A stretch of DNA of 64,000 nt from Kiloniellaceae bacterium (GTDB lineage Bacteria; Pseudomonadota; Alphaproteobacteria; Kiloniellales; J153): assembly GCA_021776135.1 (NCBI GenBank), contig JAJFGL010000019.1:58337-122336 (forward strand), read 5' to 3'. Position 1 is the stretch's first letter. Each line of letters begins with the position of its first letter. Under the pieces are notes generated by a model. It was not told the origin of the DNA. It saw nothing but the letters and a program-made list of their open reading frames with translations, and did not search any database. The position numbers were made by a program, and so were the translations under genes. Below are positions 62,845-64,000 of this stretch, in pieces.

Positions 62845-64000
62845 CTAAGCGGTTTTGCCCTTCCGGTCGTCATCGACCTCCTCGAAGTCGGCGTCGACAA
62901 CGTCCTCGCCCTCCGGGGACGCGCCATCGCCGCCCGCGTCGCCGCCGGGGCCAGGGCCGCCGTCATCGTTCGCGCCCGCTTCGGCGGCTTGCGCTTCTTT
63001 ATAAAGGGCTTCACCCAGTTTCATGGAAACCTCGGCCAAGGCCTCGGTCTTGGCGCCGATCTCCTCGGCATCCTCGCCTTCGGCGGCAGTCTTTAAGGCG
63101 GCGATTGCTTCCTCGACCGCTGACTTATCCTCCGGCGGAACCTTGTCGCCCGCCTCGGCCAGGGTCTTTTCCGTGGTGTTGATCAGGGCCTCGGCATGGT
63201 TCCTGGCCTCGACCAGGGCGCGCCGTTTCTTGTCTTCCTCGGCGTGAACCTCGGCATCCTTGACCATTTGGTCGATGTCGCTGTCGCTCAAACCGCCGGA
63301 AGCCTGAATCCGGATCGCCTGTTCCTTGCCGGTTGCCTTGTCCTTGGCGCCGACATTGACGATGCCGTTGGCGTCGATATCGAAGGTGACCTCGATCTGC
63401 GGCACCCCGCGCGCGGCGCCGGGAATGCCGACCAGATCGAACTGGCCCAGCACCTTGTTGTCCGAGGCCATTTCGCGTTCGCCCTGGAACACGCGGATGG
63501 TAACCGCGGTCTGATTGTCCTCGGCGGTGGAGAAAACCTGGCTTTTCTTGGTCGGTATCGTGGTGTTGCGGTCGATCAGCCTCGTGAACACACCGCCCAG
63601 GGTTTCGATACCCAGCGACAGCGGCGTCACGTCGAGCAACAACACGTCCTTCACGTCGCCCTGCAGAACACCGGCCTGGATCGCCGCGCCCGCGGCCACC
63701 ACTTCGTCCGGATTGACGCTGCGGTTCGGCTCCTTACCGAAGATATTCTTCACGGTTTCGAAGATTTTCGGCATGCGGGTCATGCCGCCGACCAGGACGA
63801 CCTCGTCGATCTCGCCGGGAGAAACGCCGGCATCCTTCAGCGCCGCCTTCACCGGGCCAACCGTCTTTTGCACCAGCTCGTCCACCAGCGCCTCGAGCTT
63901 GGCGCGGGTGAGCTTGATGTTGAGATGCTTGGGCCCGCTTTGATCGGCGGTGATGAAGGGCAGGTTGATTTCGGTCTGGTTCGCGGACGACAGCTCGATC
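62845..64000 (-). CDS. dnaK: Chaperone protein DnaK (5' partial)
   Basis: The C-terminal part of Hsp70; the frame is open to the window edge, so the N-terminal ATPase half is outside. Visible: [59 protein letters not shown], the substrate-binding domain and lid, and the alphaproteobacterial tail [15 protein letters not shown] Gly/Asp-rich linker precedes the tail. dnaK-dnaJ is the usual heat-shock operon. Confidence 0.97.
   Translation of the reverse strand, partial: IELSSANQTEINLPFITADQSGPKHLNIKLTRAKLEALVDELVQKTVGPVKAALKDAGVSPGEIDEVVLVGGMTRMPKIFETVKNIFGKEPNRSVNPDEVVAAGAAIQAGVLQGDVKDVLLLDVTPLSLGIETLGGVFTRLIDRNTTIPTKKSQVFSTAEDNQTAVTIRVFQGEREMASDNKVLGQFDLVGIPGAARGVPQIEVTFDIDANGIVNVGAKDKATGKEQAIRIQASGGLSDSDIDQMVKDAEVHAEEDKKRRALVEARNHAEALINTTEKTLAEAGDKVPPEDKSAVEEAIAALKTAAEGEDAEEIGAKTEALAEVSMKLGEALYKEAQAAEAGANDDGGPGPGGDAGGDGASPEGEDVVDADFEEVDDDRKGKTA

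Noticed and set aside
1..64000. tRNA, rRNA, CRISPR or insertion sequence
   Set aside because: No cloverleaf with T-loop, no regularly spaced repeats and no transposase motifs were seen in the intergenic regions.

Overview
The window reads as a 64 kb chromosomal segment of a GC-rich alphaproteobacterium, most likely Rhodospirillales or a close relative. The support is gene order and families: irr next to fabA-fabB-fabI; tsaB-rimI-mucR-fur-olsB-olsA-miaB-phoH-ybeY-corC-lnt-xre-metK-trmB-rimP-nusA-ylxR-infB-rbfA-truB-rpsO-pnp in nearly that order; a MucR/Ros regulator; an Irr regulator; and palindromic intergenic repeats of alphaproteobacterial type. The taxonomic placement is inferred from synteny, not from a marker-gene comparison. 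I see no rRNA, tRNA, CRISPR array, prophage or intact insertion sequence. Coding density is very high and no gene-free stretch exceeds 300 bases.

Layout. 1-5.1 kb: the 3' part of cobQ (cobalamin), a small DUF6356 protein, an Lrp/AsnC regulator with a clear operator palindrome, then coaBC-dut-Rrf2-cysK. 5.1-12.6 kb: PPK2 polyphosphate kinase, MoeB, an SDR, a D-2-hydroxyacid dehydrogenase, an exported SH3 protein, an ArsR/cation-transporter pair and a DUF900 hydrolase. 12-14.5 kb: an operon of rubrerythrin, a two-cluster Fe-S oxidoreductase and DUF3501, with an Irr-type ICE box upstream. 14.6-17.9 kb: irr divergent from fabA-fabB-fabI. 17.9-41.3 kb: one long minus-strand run of core genes for translation, RNA maturation, SAM synthesis, lipoprotein and ornithine-lipid synthesis, and tRNA modification. 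41.4-47 kb: polysaccharide deacetylase, NifU-like protein, RibA, a hydrolase, an OmpR-type regulator and an MFS transporter.

47-61.7 kb is the most unusual part. A metallo-beta-lactamase-fold hydrolase and a membrane class III nucleotide cyclase are followed by a compact minus-strand operon of four glycosyltransferases, a histidine phosphatase, a polysaccharide deacetylase and small proteins. Divergent from this operon is a 905-residue ABC exporter whose ATPase domain is heavily degenerate and carries three copies of the Q-loop-proximal motif. It is followed at once by a stand-alone cyclic-nucleotide-binding protein with a well-kept phosphate-binding cassette, then two tandem paralogous small methyltransferases and an L,D-transpeptidase-like protein. 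I infer a possible cyclic-nucleotide-responsive envelope-glycan system. The window ends with dnaJ and the 3' part of dnaK.

Other points of note: trmB has no ATG, GTG or TTG start before its SAM motif and appears to start at a CTG overlapping the metK stop; an intrinsic terminator lies in the leader of the rimP-nusA-infB operon; the moeB transcript may be leaderless; and several regulators (Lrp, XRE, ArsR) have inverted repeats at their own promoters.
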